Shown in pieces: positions 32,314 through 41,736 of a stretch of 64,000 nucleotides of DNA. The translations under genes and the position numbers were made by a program. Positions within the stretch are counted from its first letter, which is position 1. Each line of letters opens with the position of its first letter. The notes below the pieces were generated by a model. That model made no database searches and was not told the origin of the DNA. It saw nothing but the letters and a program-made list of their open reading frames with translations. The DNA lies in NCBI RefSeq assembly GCF_900489465.1, contig NZ_UEFQ01000015.1, positions 186,001 through 250,000 of the forward strand, given 5' to 3'. This DNA comes from Aequorivita sp. CIP111184 (lineage in GTDB: Bacteria > Bacteroidota > Bacteroidia > Flavobacteriales > Flavobacteriaceae).

Positions 32314-34050
32314 ATGAAAACTACCTTAATTATCCTGCTTTTGTTTATTTCTCAGACCAAAGCACAACAATTAAATAGCAGTACTATTAAAGATTCGGAA
32401 TTCAATCAAACATTAACTTACCAAGAAACCATCAACTTCTACTTAAATTTAGAAAAGAAATCTTCCACAATTACCGTTTTTGAAATGGGCCAGACCGATA
32501 GCGGCTTCCCACTGCATTTGGTAATTTTTGATCCGCAAAATAAAACTCAAGCGAAAAAGCAACAAGAATTTTCAAAAAACGGCAGAAATTTATTGCTGAT
32601 AAACAATGGTATTCATCCTGGTGAACCCGATGGAATTGATGCGACAATGCTACTGTTTCGAGATTTTGCTGAAAATAAAATTCCAGCCCCCAAGAATACT
32701 ATCATTGCAACTATTCCTATTTACAATATTGGTGGTGCTTTAAATAGAAACAGCACCAGCCGAACCAATCAAAATGGCCCTGAGGAATACGGTTTTCGGG
32801 GCAATTCAAGAAATTATGATTTGAATCGGGATTTTATAAAATCTGACACAAAAAATGCTCGCGCTTTCGCGGAAATTTTTCATTGGCTCAACCCAGATTT
32901 ATTTATAGATAATCACGTAAGCAATGGCGCAGATTACCAATATGTACTCACCCATCTTTTTACGCAACACGACAAATTGGGTGGCGAATTAGGGAATTAT
33001 TTACATACTTCTTTAATGCCACAATTAGAGGATTCGCTTCATCAAAAAAACTGGGATATAACTCCGTATGTAAATGTCTTCAACCAAGTGCCCGAAATAG
33101 GTTTTGAACAATTTATGGATTCACCGCGCTATTCCACAGGCTATACCACACTATTCAATACTTTGGGAATGATGGTAGAAACACATATGCTAAAACCTTA
33201 CAAACAAAGAGTTGAGGGCACTTATCAATTGATGAAAAGTTTTATAAATATCGTAGATTCGGATGCTTCAAAAATAAAAATACTTCGTAAAAATGCTTTA
33301 GAAAAATATAAAACAGGAAATTATTACCCTATTTCTTGGGAAGTAGATTCTTCAAAAAACGCAACACTTAAATTTAAAGGTTTTGAAGGAAAAATGATTA
33401 CGAGCAACATAACTGGCGCAGAACGTTTAAAATATTTCAGAGATAAACCTTTTACAAAAGAGGTGACTTATTACAATTATTTCAAGGCTACTGACTCCGT
33501 GTCAATTCCTTCGGCATATATTGTTCCGAAAGGCTATTGGAACGTTATTGAACTTTTAAAATTGAATAATATTGAATTTTCAGAAATTAAAAATGACACC
33601 GCTATTTCAGCCGAAGTGTACAGAATAGCAAGTTTTGAAACTGTGAAAAGTCCGTTTGAAGGGCATTATCTTCATTACAAAACGGAAGTGACGAAAAGCA
33701 AAGAAAACGTTACGGTGAAAAAAGGTGATATTTTAATTAAAACCCAACAGCCTGGTATTCGTTATCTATTAGAAACGCTGGAACCATCTGCTCGCGATTC
33801 ATTTTTTAACTGGAATTTTTTCGATGCAATACTTCAGCAAAAAGAAGGCTTTTCACCGTACGTTTGGGAAGATATGGCTGAAAAATTCATAAATGAAAAC
33901 CCGAAAATCAAAAAAGAGTTTGAAACAAAAAGGCGCAATGAGCCCGAATTTGCAAATAACTGGTATTTACAACTTGATTGGATTCATAAACAATCTCCGT
34001 ATTACGAAAAATCACACCTCCGTTATCCTATCGTTCGGGTGGGTGGTTAG
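32314..34050 (+). CDS. M14-family zinc metallocarboxypeptidase, exported
   Basis: 578 residues with a signal peptide (to about QTKAQ). The zinc-binding HxxE lies in LLINNGIHPGEPDGID; the third zinc ligand is probably the His of FIDNHVSNGADYQ; a catalytic-type Glu lies in GMMVETHMLKPY. NRDFIKSD and RNYDLNRDF segments are also typical. It is likely to trim C-terminal residues from peptides in the periplasm or outside. The C-terminal half (~340-578) is specific to this subgroup. Its 3' end overlaps the NUDIX gene on the other strand by 39 nt. Confidence 0.88.
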   Translation: MKTTLIILLLFISQTKAQQLNSSTIKDSEFNQTLTYQETINFYLNLEKKSSTITVFEMGQTDSGFPLHLVIFDPQNKTQAKKQQEFSKNGRNLLLINNGIHPGEPDGIDATMLLFRDFAENKIPAPKNTIIATIPIYNIGGALNRNSTSRTNQNGPEEYGFRGNSRNYDLNRDFIKSDTKNARAFAEIFHWLNPDLFIDNHVSNGADYQYVLTHLFTQHDKLGGELGNYLHTSLMPQLEDSLHQKNWDITPYVNVFNQVPEIGFEQFMDSPRYSTGYTTLFNTLGMMVETHMLKPYKQRVEGTYQLMKSFINIVDSDASKIKILRKNALEKYKTGNYYPISWEVDSSKNATLKFKGFEGKMITSNITGAERLKYFRDKPFTKEVTYYNYFKATDSVSIPSAYIVPKGYWNVIELLKLNNIEFSEIKNDTAISAEVYRIASFETVKSPFEGHYLHYKTEVTKSKENVTVKKGDILIKTQQPGIRYLLETLEPSARDSFFNWNFFDAILQQKEGFSPYVWEDMAEKFINENPKIKKEFETKRRNEPEFANNWYLQLDWIHKQSPYYEKSHLRYPIVRVGG

Positions 34051-34641
34051 GTATTCCTTGGGAAAAAGTAATTTTATGTTTTCGTAAGAATCCCGAAGTG
34101 CCTTTTGCGATTTTTCAAAATTTTTCCACTTTACTTTTTTAATTCCCTCGGAAGGCTCGGGTATTAGGGGGCCATCATAATCACTGAACATTTCATACCA
34201 ATACGTGATTTTTAGACGAAACTTATTGTTGCGCGTAAAAACATGATAGGTGGTCATTAAAAATTGACGAATTTCAAGATCCTTTACCCCAGTTTCCTCC
34301 ACAACTTCACGAATAGCAGCTTGTTCGTGGGTTTCCCCTTTTTCAATTTTCCCTTTTGGAAGATCCCATTTTTTATTTCGGCGGATAAAAAGAATTTCCT
34401 TTTTACTGTTATAAACCAAACCTCCCGCAGCTTCCACTACCTTCATCTTTTTGCGTAGAAAGCGTTCCAGCTTTTCAGCATTTTTGTGGTAAAGGTTCAC
34501 GTAGAGTAGCTCTCCGTTATTTATTTTTTTTACCAACTTTTTAAAACGAGCGTGTTTTAAAGGAATGGTGGTGTAATGCTCCCCAATATTTTTTTCCGTA
34601 GAAAGAATAATGGGAATATCTTTTACAAAAACTTTATACAT
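34012..34641 (-). CDS. NUDIX hydrolase
   Basis: 209 residues from the ATG at 34641 (MYKVFVKDIPIIL). The NUDIX box reads GKIEKGETHEQAAIREVVEETGV (GX5EX7REUXEEXGU satisfied). An N-terminal ~65-residue extension precedes the fold. It hydrolyses a nucleoside diphosphate linked to some moiety X; the substrate is unknown. The start codon is only 7 nt from that of the divergent pyrE. Confidence 0.9.
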   Translation of the reverse strand: MYKVFVKDIPIILSTEKNIGEHYTTIPLKHARFKKLVKKINNGELLYVNLYHKNAEKLERFLRKKMKVVEAAGGLVYNSKKEILFIRRNKKWDLPKGKIEKGETHEQAAIREVVEETGVKDLEIRQFLMTTYHVFTRNNKFRLKITYWYEMFSDYDGPLIPEPSEGIKKVKWKNFEKSQKALRDSYENIKLLFPKEYLTTHPNDRITEV

Positions 34642-34644
34642 TTG
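34637..34644 (+). promoter_or_regulatory. Predicted -7 element of pyrE
   Basis: TACATTTG fits TAnnTTTG. It ends 4 nt before the pyrE ATG and overlaps the divergent NUDIX start, so the pyrE transcript would have almost no leader. Confidence 0.45.
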
Positions 34645-34648
34645 CACA

Positions 34649-35290
34649 ATGATATTAAACAAAGAGACGGCACAAAAAACCGCTGCGTTATTATTGCAAA
34701 TTAATGCAATAAAATTGCAACCACAAAACCCTTTTACATGGGCATCGGGATGGAAATCTCCAATTTACTGTGATAACCGCATCACACTTTCCTATCCAAC
34801 AATACGAAATTACATCCGCGAAAACCTTGCAAAACAAATTGAGGAACTTTACGGAAAGCCCGAAATGATTGCTGGAGTGGCCACAGGAGCTATCGGGATG
34901 GGTGCTTTAGTTGCAGACTATCTGAACGTTCCCTTTTGCTATGTTCGTCCAGAAGCAAAAGGTCATGGACGTCAAAATAAAATTGAAGGGCATTTAGAGC
35001 CAAATACTAGTGTAATTGTTGTTGAAGACCTAATAAGTACCGGTAAAAGCAGTCTATTGGCCGTTGAAGCTTTAAAAGAAGCAAATGCGAATGTGAAAGG
35101 AATGTTAGCAATTTTCAGCTACGGTTTTAAAACCGCGGAAGAAAATTTCAAGAATGCCGAAGTTACTTTAAATACCTTGAGCAATTATGAAATGTTGCTG
35201 GAAGAAGCGGAGAAATCAAGATATATAAATTCCGAGGAAGCTATTTTACTTAATCAATGGCGTAAAAATCCTGAAACCTGGGGACAATAA
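34649..35290 (+). CDS. pyrE: Orotate phosphoribosyltransferase
   Basis: 213 residues from the ATG at 34649 (MILNKETAQKTAALLLQ). FTWASGWKSPIYCDNR, IAGVATGAIGMGALVA, FCYVRPEAKGHGRQNKIEG and the PRPP motif VIVVEDLISTGKSSLLA are diagnostic. It converts orotate and PRPP to OMP in pyrimidine synthesis. The start is chosen over an upstream in-frame ATG (34610) because of family fit and the -7 element between them. Confidence 0.95.
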   Translation: MILNKETAQKTAALLLQINAIKLQPQNPFTWASGWKSPIYCDNRITLSYPTIRNYIRENLAKQIEELYGKPEMIAGVATGAIGMGALVADYLNVPFCYVRPEAKGHGRQNKIEGHLEPNTSVIVVEDLISTGKSSLLAVEALKEANANVKGMLAIFSYGFKTAEENFKNAEVTLNTLSNYEMLLEEAEKSRYINSEEAILLNQWRKNPETWGQ

Positions 35291-35314
35291 AAAAATTAAT
35301 TTAAAAATTGCAAA

Positions 35315-35707
35315 ATGAAATTAAACAGTAAAAAAGTAACCACTCAAAAATCTGCAGCAGCACTTTGTGATTTTTTGACAGATGTAAAGAATTTTGAAAC
35401 CTTAATGCCTGAAAACATCAGCAAATTTGAGGTTATCAGAGAAAATGCATTTGTTTTTGCACTAAAGGGAATGCCCGAAATTGCATTGGAAGTAAAAGAA
35501 GTTGAAAAGCCAAATAAAGTTGTTTTGGGAGCAATAAGTGATAAAATCCCCTTCTCTTTAACTGGAAATATTCAAGAAATTTCTGAAAATAGTTCAACAG
35601 TAGAACTGCTTTTTGAAGGGGAATTCAATACAATGATGGCAATGATGGTGAAGGGGCCAATTTCAAAATTTATTGATACCCTTGCCTCAAATTTGGAACA
35701 AGTTTAA
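35315..35707 (+). CDS. Small SRPBCC/START-like protein
   Basis: 130 residues. Helix-grip pattern: a first strand/helix (VTTQKSAAALCDFLTDVKNFETLMPENI), central beta strands (FALKGMPEIALEVKEVEKPNKVVLGAI) and a long C-terminal helix (MMAMMVKGPISKFIDTLASNLEQV). The family binds hydrophobic ligands; no ligand can be named. It lies 24 nt after pyrE and is probably co-transcribed. Confidence 0.8.
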   Translation: MKLNSKKVTTQKSAAALCDFLTDVKNFETLMPENISKFEVIRENAFVFALKGMPEIALEVKEVEKPNKVVLGAISDKIPFSLTGNIQEISENSSTVELLFEGEFNTMMAMMVKGPISKFIDTLASNLEQV

Positions 35708-35709
35708 GT

Positions 35710-36441
35710 TCAATAAATTAGTTTCATCTCTTTCAATTGGAATTTTTGTAACGGATCATTTTCAGTTTCCACTAAAAGTTCGCCAATATTAGAAACTCCT
35801 TTTATAATTCCGTTAAAACGTGAACCATCCGGAGTTTCAAAAACCGAAACTATATCTTTTCTGAATAAACTGTTTTCATAAAGCTGCTTCATATCTAAAA
35901 AATCTTCTGCTGAAATATTTTTTAGATTTTTGGAAATGCTTTTCAAAACTTTATGAAAAACTTCTTCCAACTGAAATGTTTTACCAGTTTCAAGTTTTAA
36001 GGAACTAGCTTGTGGCAAATTTGGAAATTCTGATTCGTTTACATTAATTCCAATACCAATTATTGAGTATTTCACAAAACTACCTTCCAATACGTTTTCA
36101 ATTAAAATACCGCCAATTTTTCGATTTGCTGACAATATGTCGTTTGGCCACTTAATTGCCATTTTAGGTATATTTATATTTTTAAGCGCATTAGCAATAG
36201 CCACAGAAACGGCCATAGAAATCATAAATTGTTGCTCTATCTGAAGCTCCTCAAAAGTCTTAAACATACTGAATGTAAGGCTTTGCCCTTCCCTTGACAG
36301 CCACCCGCTACCCATTTGCCCGCGACCAGAAAGTTGACTCTTTGCTAGGACAACTGTTTCGTCCTGCAGCAGAGTTTCTTTTGCCAATTGCTTTAAGTAA
36401 GTATTGGTAGAATCGATGGCATTAAGTTTGATTATCTTCAA
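35710..36441 (-). CDS. birA: Biotin--[acetyl-CoA-carboxylase] ligase, TTG start, no DNA-binding domain
   Basis: 243 residues starting at TTG 36441 (MKIIKLNAIDSTNTYLKQLA), the usual family beginning; the open frame extends 42 nt upstream to another TTG. Catalytic motifs are KSQLSGRGQMGSGWLSREGQ (biotinyl-5'-AMP loop), AIKWPNDILSANRKIGGILIE and IGIGINVNE. It attaches biotin to carboxyl carrier protein. With no N-terminal helix-turn-helix it is an enzyme only, not a repressor. Confidence 0.92.
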   Translation of the reverse strand: MKIIKLNAIDSTNTYLKQLAKETLLQDETVVLAKSQLSGRGQMGSGWLSREGQSLTFSMFKTFEELQIEQQFMISMAVSVAIANALKNINIPKMAIKWPNDILSANRKIGGILIENVLEGSFVKYSIIGIGINVNESEFPNLPQASSLKLETGKTFQLEEVFHKVLKSISKNLKNISAEDFLDMKQLYENSLFRKDIVSVFETPDGSRFNGIIKGVSNIGELLVETENDPLQKFQLKEMKLIY

Positions 36442-36498
36442 AACGATAATTATGTTTAGTATTACGCTTTTATGGCGCTTCAAGAAACAAAAAAGTAA

Positions 36499-36506
36499 TA
36501 ACTTTG
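36499..36506 (+). promoter_or_regulatory. Predicted -7 element of rsfS-ftsH
   Basis: TAACTTTG, a perfect TAnnTTTG, 24 nt before the rsfS ATG. No clear -33 element. It probably drives rsfS and ftsH. Confidence 0.5.
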
Positions 36507-36530
36507 CGAAAAAGAAAAGAAAAATAATTA

Positions 36531-36902
36531 ATGCAGAAAAAACAAGCAGGAACAGATCAGCTTATTACCCAAATAATACGAGGGATTGAAGAAGTAAAAG
36601 GGAAAGATATAGAAATTCTTGACCTCCGAGATATAGAAAATACCGTTTGTGACTATTTTATAATCTGCAATGGTACCTCAAACACACAGGTTAATGCCAT
36701 TGTGAACTCCATCCAAAAATCAGTAAGCAAAGCTTTAAAAGAAAAGCCCTGGCATGTCGAAGGAAGCGACAACTCGGAGTGGATACTTATGGATTACGTT
36801 GATATAGTAGTACACGTTTTTCAAAAGCATATTCGCGAGTTTTATGATATTGAGGGGCTTTGGGGTGATGCAAAATCGGTTAAAATAGAAACAACAAACT
36901 AA
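36531..36902 (+). CDS. rsfS: Ribosomal silencing factor RsfS
   Basis: 123 residues. GKDIEILDLRDIENTVCDYFIICNGTSNTQV and WILMDYVDIVVHVF...REFYDIEGLWGDAK are the DUF143/RsfS signature. It binds L14 on the 50S subunit and blocks joining when nutrients are short. It is followed 14 nt later by ftsH, the usual flavobacterial arrangement. Confidence 0.95.
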   Translation: MQKKQAGTDQLITQIIRGIEEVKGKDIEILDLRDIENTVCDYFIICNGTSNTQVNAIVNSIQKSVSKALKEKPWHVEGSDNSEWILMDYVDIVVHVFQKHIREFYDIEGLWGDAKSVKIETTN

Positions 36903-36916
36903 AAAGAATTTGCCAT

Positions 36917-38872
36917 ATGGCTGAAGAAAATAAGAATAAAAAGAACGATTCAAAAAAGCCTAAGTCCAGTTATTATTGGATTTATATAGCCATAGCACTT
37001 TTATTTGTGGGTATAAACATTTTTGGCGGCGGTAGCTGGTCCCAACCAGCAAAAATCAATCAAGCAAAATTTGAGGAGTTTTTGAGAAATGGTGACGTTG
37101 AAAAAGTTGACGTTATTAATAAAAAAATTGCGAAAGTTTATCTTACAGAAGATGCCAAGGCAAAGGAAATCCATTCCAAAAAAGATAATGCCCCTTCTTT
37201 TTTATCACCTGGGCCAAATGACCCAAACTATCAATTTGAATTTGGCGATCTACAATTGTTTCAAAAAGATTTCCAAGATATTAAAACTCAAAACAATTTA
37301 CCAGCAAACTTAAACTTTGATACAGAGAATAATGTTTGGGGCGATATTTTAATGGGCATCTTGCCATTTGTTATCATCATTGGTATTTGGATCTTTATAA
37401 TGCGAAGAATGTCTTCAGGTGCCGGAGGTGGCGCTGGTGGGCAACTTTTTAATATTGGAAAATCTAAAGCGAAGCTTTTTGATGAAAAAACAGATGTTAA
37501 AACTTCTTTTAAAGATGTTGCAGGTTTAGAAGGCGCTAAAGAAGAAGTGCAAGAAATTGTAGATTTCTTAAAACAACCTGAAAAATATACTTCCTTAGGA
37601 GGTAAAATTCCTAAAGGAGCATTATTAGTAGGACCTCCGGGAACTGGTAAAACGCTTTTGGCAAAAGCTGTTGCAGGTGAAGCAAAAGTTCCATTTTTCT
37701 CGCTTTCAGGTTCAGATTTTGTTGAAATGTTTGTTGGTGTTGGAGCTTCACGTGTTCGTGATCTTTTCAAACAAGCAAAAGACAAATCGCCAGCAATTAT
37801 TTTTATTGATGAAATAGATGCTATTGGACGTGCTCGTGGAAAAAACAACTTTTCCGGAAGTAACGACGAGCGTGAAAACACATTAAATCAGCTTTTAACT
37901 GAAATGGATGGCTTCGGCACCAATACAAACGTTATTGTTATTGCCGCCACAAACCGTGCAGACGTATTAGACAAAGCATTAATGCGTGCCGGTCGTTTTG
38001 ACAGGCAGATATATGTTGACCTTCCAGACGTTCGTGAACGTAAAGAAATTTTTGAAGTTCACTTACGCCCTATTAAAAAAGATGATAATTTAGATACTGA
38101 TTTTCTTTCAAAACAAACCCCAGGCTTCTCTGGTGCAGATATAGCCAATGTTTGTAACGAAGCTGCATTAATTGCTGCAAGAAATGGAAAGAAATCTGTT
38201 GGTAAGCAAGATTTCTTGGATGCCGTTGATAGAATAGTTGGCGGACTTGAAAAGAAAAATAAGATAATGACAATGGACGAAAAACGTGCTATTGCATATC
38301 ATGAAGCTGGCCACGCTACAGTGAGCTGGATGCTTGAACACGCTGCGCCATTGGTGAAAGTTACTATTGTTCCCCGAGGACAATCTTTAGGTGCCGCTTG
38401 GTATTTACCTGAAGAAAGATTGATTATTCACCCAGAACAAATGTTGGACGAGATGTGCGCTGCACTTGGTGGCCGTGCTGCTGAAAAAGTAATTTTCAAT
38501 CGTATTTCTACGGGAGCTTTGAGTGATTTGGAAAAAGTGACAAAACAGGCCCGCGCAATGGTTACTATTTATGGTCTAAATGATAAAATTGGAAACATTA
38601 CTTATTACGATAGCAGCGGACAGTCTGAATATAACTTCTCTAAGCCATACAGTGAAAAAACAGCGGAATTGATAGATAAAGAAATTTCCGCATTAATAGA
38701 AAGTCAGTACGAACGTGCTATTAAACTTTTAGAAGACAATAAAGATAAATTGACCGAACTCGCGAATGTGCTTCTTGAAAAAGAAGTTATCTTTAAGGAT
38801 AATCTCCAGAAAATATTTGGTGACCGTCCTTTTGAAATTCCCGAAGAAGCTACAAGAACGGCAACAACATAA
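36917..38872 (+). CDS. ftsH: ATP-dependent zinc metalloprotease FtsH
   Basis: 651 residues. Two transmembrane helices (~20-38 and ~148-165) flank a periplasmic domain. The AAA module has Walker [14 protein letters not shown], Walker B IIFIDEID and the second region of homology [14 protein letters not shown]. The zinc site is HEAGH (about residue 462). It is a membrane-anchored hexamer that degrades membrane and regulatory proteins. It precedes phospholipid genes, which fits FtsH's known link to lipid balance, though co-transcription is not shown. Confidence 0.97.
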   Translation: MAEENKNKKNDSKKPKSSYYWIYIAIALLFVGINIFGGGSWSQPAKINQAKFEEFLRNGDVEKVDVINKKIAKVYLTEDAKAKEIHSKKDNAPSFLSPGPNDPNYQFEFGDLQLFQKDFQDIKTQNNLPANLNFDTENNVWGDILMGILPFVIIIGIWIFIMRRMSSGAGGGAGGQLFNIGKSKAKLFDEKTDVKTSFKDVAGLEGAKEEVQEIVDFLKQPEKYTSLGGKIPKGALLVGPPGTGKTLLAKAVAGEAKVPFFSLSGSDFVEMFVGVGASRVRDLFKQAKDKSPAIIFIDEIDAIGRARGKNNFSGSNDERENTLNQLLTEMDGFGTNTNVIVIAATNRADVLDKALMRAGRFDRQIYVDLPDVRERKEIFEVHLRPIKKDDNLDTDFLSKQTPGFSGADIANVCNEAALIAARNGKKSVGKQDFLDAVDRIVGGLEKKNKIMTMDEKRAIAYHEAGHATVSWMLEHAAPLVKVTIVPRGQSLGAAWYLPEERLIIHPEQMLDEMCAALGGRAAEKVIFNRISTGALSDLEKVTKQARAMVTIYGLNDKIGNITYYDSSGQSEYNFSKPYSEKTAELIDKEISALIESQYERAIKLLEDNKDKLTELANVLLEKEVIFKDNLQKIFGDRPFEIPEEATRTATT

Positions 38873-38985
38873 AGTTGCCGTTTATTTAGATTTGTTCTGA
38901 AACTTTGATATTAGGTAACAACACTTCAATATAGATTTTATATATTTGAAGTTCAACGTAATTATAAACTCCTCAATGAATTATA

Positions 38986-39597
38986 ATGAGTCTATTTAAA
39001 AGGCTTCTAAACCCTAAATATAAATCGGAAGAGAAGGCCAAGCGCGCCGACAAAGCCGACCATAGCAGTTATTACCCAGAACAGAAACTTCCTATTGACG
39101 AAAAGTTCACCTATAATTTCAAAAATAACGGAGGTAAATTCATTTACTGTGAAAATTGGGAAGAGATATTGGAAAGTTTTGACAATATAATGCTAGAAAA
39201 TGATTGGTATGAACAGGATGTCTTCTGCGTTAATGAAATGCTTTCCAAAAAATTTGATGGTTTTAACCTTAGTTTCGTGAAAAATGCGGATTCAAAATTT
39301 TTCCTCTCTACCTGCGAATCATTGGTTTCTAATAATGGCTCCGTCTTGCTTTCCTCAAACCAAATAAAGGAAAAGAAACTAAAAGAACTGCCATCAAACT
39401 TTATCATTTTTGCAACTACTAGTCAAATTGTTGATACCATTAGTGAAGGTTTACGGACAATTAAAAACCAAAGTTCAGGTTATATCCCAAGTAACATTAC
39501 TACTATTCAAGACTTTGAAACTGAAAAAGAAAAGGATTTTATGAGTTATGGAAGTAGCACAAAAAACCTATATTTGTTGCTACTGGAAGACTTATAA
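38986..39597 (+). CDS. LUD-domain protein (LutC/YkgG-like)
   Basis: 203 residues. The C-terminal ~120 residues, NADSKFFLSTCESLVSNNGSVLLSSNQ...LPSNFIIFATTSQIVDTISEGLRTI, follow the LUD (DUF162) fold. The N-terminus is charged (MSLFKRLLNPKYKSEEKAKR). In other bacteria LUD proteins work with lactate-utilisation iron-sulphur proteins; none is nearby, so the role is open. A TATATTTG -7 element lies at 38941-38948. The stop is one base before the cdsA ATG. Confidence 0.83.
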   Translation: MSLFKRLLNPKYKSEEKAKRADKADHSSYYPEQKLPIDEKFTYNFKNNGGKFIYCENWEEILESFDNIMLENDWYEQDVFCVNEMLSKKFDGFNLSFVKNADSKFFLSTCESLVSNNGSVLLSSNQIKEKKLKELPSNFIIFATTSQIVDTISEGLRTIKNQSSGYIPSNITTIQDFETEKEKDFMSYGSSTKNLYLLLLEDL

Positions 39598-39598
39598 T

Positions 39599-40432
39599 AT
39601 GAAGGAAATTCTCGTACGGACCCTTTCGGGCGTATTATACATTTCGATCATCATTTTTGCAATGTTCACGTCGCGTGAATGGTTTATGGGGCTCTTTTTT
39701 GTACTTGCTGTTATCACTTTAAGCGAATACTTAAAACTAGTACACCTTACCAGTTATCTAGCCTACTTTCTACTTGCTGCTGCTTTTTACTTTTTGAGCT
39801 ACAACGTTTTTGACGATAATGCAGTTTATCTTTTTTTAATTTTAAGTGGTTTTGTAAACCTTTATCTTTTAAAAGATGTACTCTGGACCAGTAAAATTCC
39901 GATGTTTGAAAAGAAAAAATATGTTACTGTAATATTGTATATTATAAGTGGTTTCGTGTTTCTTACCCTAATACCCATAATGAATATTGACGGTAGGTTT
40001 ATGCCAGAAATAATCGTGGCGGTTTTTATATTGGTTTGGAGCAACGATACGTTTGCTTACCTCATCGGTAAAAACTTTGGAAAACATAAGCTCCTAGAGC
40101 GCATTTCACCCAAAAAGACTATTGAAGGTTTTGTAGGTGGCATGCTGGGTGCTCTTTTGGCAGGATTCGTTATCTTTAAAGTGTTGGAAAACTATCGGCC
40201 AATGGATGCTGTAAAGTATCCATTGTGGGTTTGGATTGTAATGGCTATTATCGTTGCTATTTTTGGAACGATTGGAGATTTAATACAGTCCAAATTTAAA
40301 AGACAGGCAGGTGTTAAAGATAGCGGGATTATTATGCCGGGTCACGGTGGATTGTATGATAGGTTAGATAGCATTATTTACGCCAGCCCTTTTGTTTATG
40401 CGTTTTTATTAATTGTTGACAATGTTTCATAG
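39599..40432 (+). CDS. cdsA: Phosphatidate cytidylyltransferase
   Basis: 277 residues from the ATG at 39599 (MKEILVRTLSGVLYISIIIF), with eight or so membrane helices. The signature is in RISPKKTIEGFVGG and GDLIQSKFKRQAGVKDSGIIMPGHGGLYDRLDSI. It makes CDP-diacylglycerol at the inner membrane, the branch point of phospholipid synthesis. An upstream in-frame ATG at 39548 overlaps the LUD gene and is not needed. The 3' end overlaps psd by 11 nt. Confidence 0.95.
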   Translation: MKEILVRTLSGVLYISIIIFAMFTSREWFMGLFFVLAVITLSEYLKLVHLTSYLAYFLLAAAFYFLSYNVFDDNAVYLFLILSGFVNLYLLKDVLWTSKIPMFEKKKYVTVILYIISGFVFLTLIPIMNIDGRFMPEIIVAVFILVWSNDTFAYLIGKNFGKHKLLERISPKKTIEGFVGGMLGALLAGFVIFKVLENYRPMDAVKYPLWVWIVMAIIVAIFGTIGDLIQSKFKRQAGVKDSGIIMPGHGGLYDRLDSIIYASPFVYAFLLIVDNVS

Positions 40433-41072
40433 AGAAGGTTTTAAAATTATTTTTGTAGCACTGGTAATTGTTATCGGGCTTAGCCTTTTGGCAAATGTTT
40501 TTGTGGGAGATCCAACCATTCGCGGTGGAGTAATTATTTCTTTGATAATAATTTTGCTGCTGGTTTTACAGTTCTTCAGAAATCCTAAGCGCAACTTTTT
40601 GGTTCATCCAGATTATATTCTTTCTTCCGTTGACGGCAAAGTAGTGGTTATTGAAGAAGTTTTTGAAAAGGAATATTTCAATGATAAAAGATTACAGGTT
40701 TCTGTCTTTATGAGCCCTATTAATGTGCACGTAACGCGCTACCCAGTGGGCGGAGAGGTGGTTTATAGCAAATATCATCCAGGAAAATATTTGGTTGCCT
40801 GGCATCCAAAATCTTCCGAAGAAAACGAACGCACAACAGTTGTTGTAAAAAATGAAATATTCGGAGATGTTTTATTTAGACAGATTGCCGGGGCCATGGC
40901 AAAGCGAATTGTAAATTATGCCGAAATTAATCAAGAAGTTGAGCAGGCAGCAGACAGTGGTTTTATAAAATTTGGATCTCGTGTAGATATCTATCTTCCG
41001 CTAGATGCTAAAATAAAAGTAACCCTTAACCAAAAAGTTAAGGGAGGTATCTCAATAATCGCTGAAAAATAA
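40422..41072 (+). CDS. psd: Phosphatidylserine decarboxylase, short (archaeal-type) form
   Basis: 216 residues from the ATG at 40422 (MFHREGFKIIFVALV). Two N-terminal helices, then SVDGKVVVIEEV, VFMSPINVHVTRYPVGGEV and AGAMAKRIVNYAE. The self-cleavage Gly-Ser is in DSGFIKFGSRVDIYLP; the serine becomes the pyruvoyl group. It makes phosphatidylethanolamine. It overlaps cdsA and, by one base (TAATG), the ACBP gene, so the three are translationally coupled. Confidence 0.94.
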   Translation: MFHREGFKIIFVALVIVIGLSLLANVFVGDPTIRGGVIISLIIILLLVLQFFRNPKRNFLVHPDYILSSVDGKVVVIEEVFEKEYFNDKRLQVSVFMSPINVHVTRYPVGGEVVYSKYHPGKYLVAWHPKSSEENERTTVVVKNEIFGDVLFRQIAGAMAKRIVNYAEINQEVEQAADSGFIKFGSRVDIYLPLDAKIKVTLNQKVKGGISIIAEK

Positions 41073-41338
41073 TGACTTCCAAAGAGCTCGATATAGCCTT
41101 TAAAAATGCAGTAAAAAGCATTAACGACCATAAAGAACCTTTTCCTGCAGATGTTTTATTGCGTTTATATGCTTATTACAAACGAGCCAGTAATGATGAT
41201 GATACACCCACGGGCGGGAAGCCGCATATTTCTGCTTTTAAAACCAATGCGCTTTTCCAAACGCGTGGTTTAACATGTGATGAGGCTAAAAAGCTTTACA
41301 TAGAAGCGGTAACCCAATATTTTTTATACAGAAAATGA
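41072..41338 (+). CDS. Acyl-CoA-binding protein
   Basis: 88 residues, the normal ACBP size. LDIAFKNAVKSINDHKEPFPADVLLRLYAYYKRASND matches helices 1-2 of ACBP (the YAYYKRA segment binds the CoA). It buffers long-chain acyl-CoA in the cytosol. Coupling to psd and cdsA makes a lipid-synthesis role sensible. Confidence 0.88.
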   Translation: MTSKELDIAFKNAVKSINDHKEPFPADVLLRLYAYYKRASNDDDTPTGGKPHISAFKTNALFQTRGLTCDEAKKLYIEAVTQYFLYRK

Positions 41339-41339
41339 A

Positions 41340-41582
41340 CTAATTCTGTTGCTGCTTATTAAATTTTATTTCGTACTCCTCGATAGCTTCTCGAATTTTA
41401 TCAACGTTTTCTGATGCGCGCTCGTGAGCGTCTTCCATTGCTTTCTCTAAGTCTTTATCTGGGTGCTGGAAAAGATCTGTGATTACATGATTAATTTTGT
41501 CAATAATACTTTTTTGACTGTTTTTGATATCTTCCAGTTTGTGAAGCATTGCTTCCATTTCATTATACTTTGATTGATCCAT
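41340..41582 (-). CDS. Small helical protein of unknown function
   Basis: 80 residues from the ATG at 41582 (MDQSKYNEMEAMLHKLEDIK). It is charged and probably all helix (KSIIDKINHVITDLFQ, DLEKAMEDAHERASENVDKIREAIEEYEIKF), with heptad-like spacing that suggests a coiled coil. No signal or membrane segment. It converges on the ACBP gene with one base between stops. Not recognised. Confidence 0.65.
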   Translation of the reverse strand: MDQSKYNEMEAMLHKLEDIKNSQKSIIDKINHVITDLFQHPDKDLEKAMEDAHERASENVDKIREAIEEYEIKFNKQQQN

Positions 41583-41687
41583 AACAAGTTTAATTTTTGA
41601 ACAAGTTACGGGCAAAACATTTCAAAAATTATAAATTAACCTTGTTTTAGAATAAATTAAGAATTTTTAACTGCTTTTAATTTAAAA

Positions 41688-41717
41688 GACCTGTCAGATT
41701 TTAAAATCTAACAGGTC
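41688..41717 (-). terminator. Palindromic terminator after valS
   Basis: GACCTGT-c-AGATTTT (41688-41702) faces AAAATCT-a-ACAGGTC (41703-41717). A/T-rich flanks on both sides. It resembles the hairpin after msrA (59286-59312) and may belong to a dispersed palindrome family. Confidence 0.65.
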
Positions 41718-41736
41718 CGTAATACAGTAAAAAATA

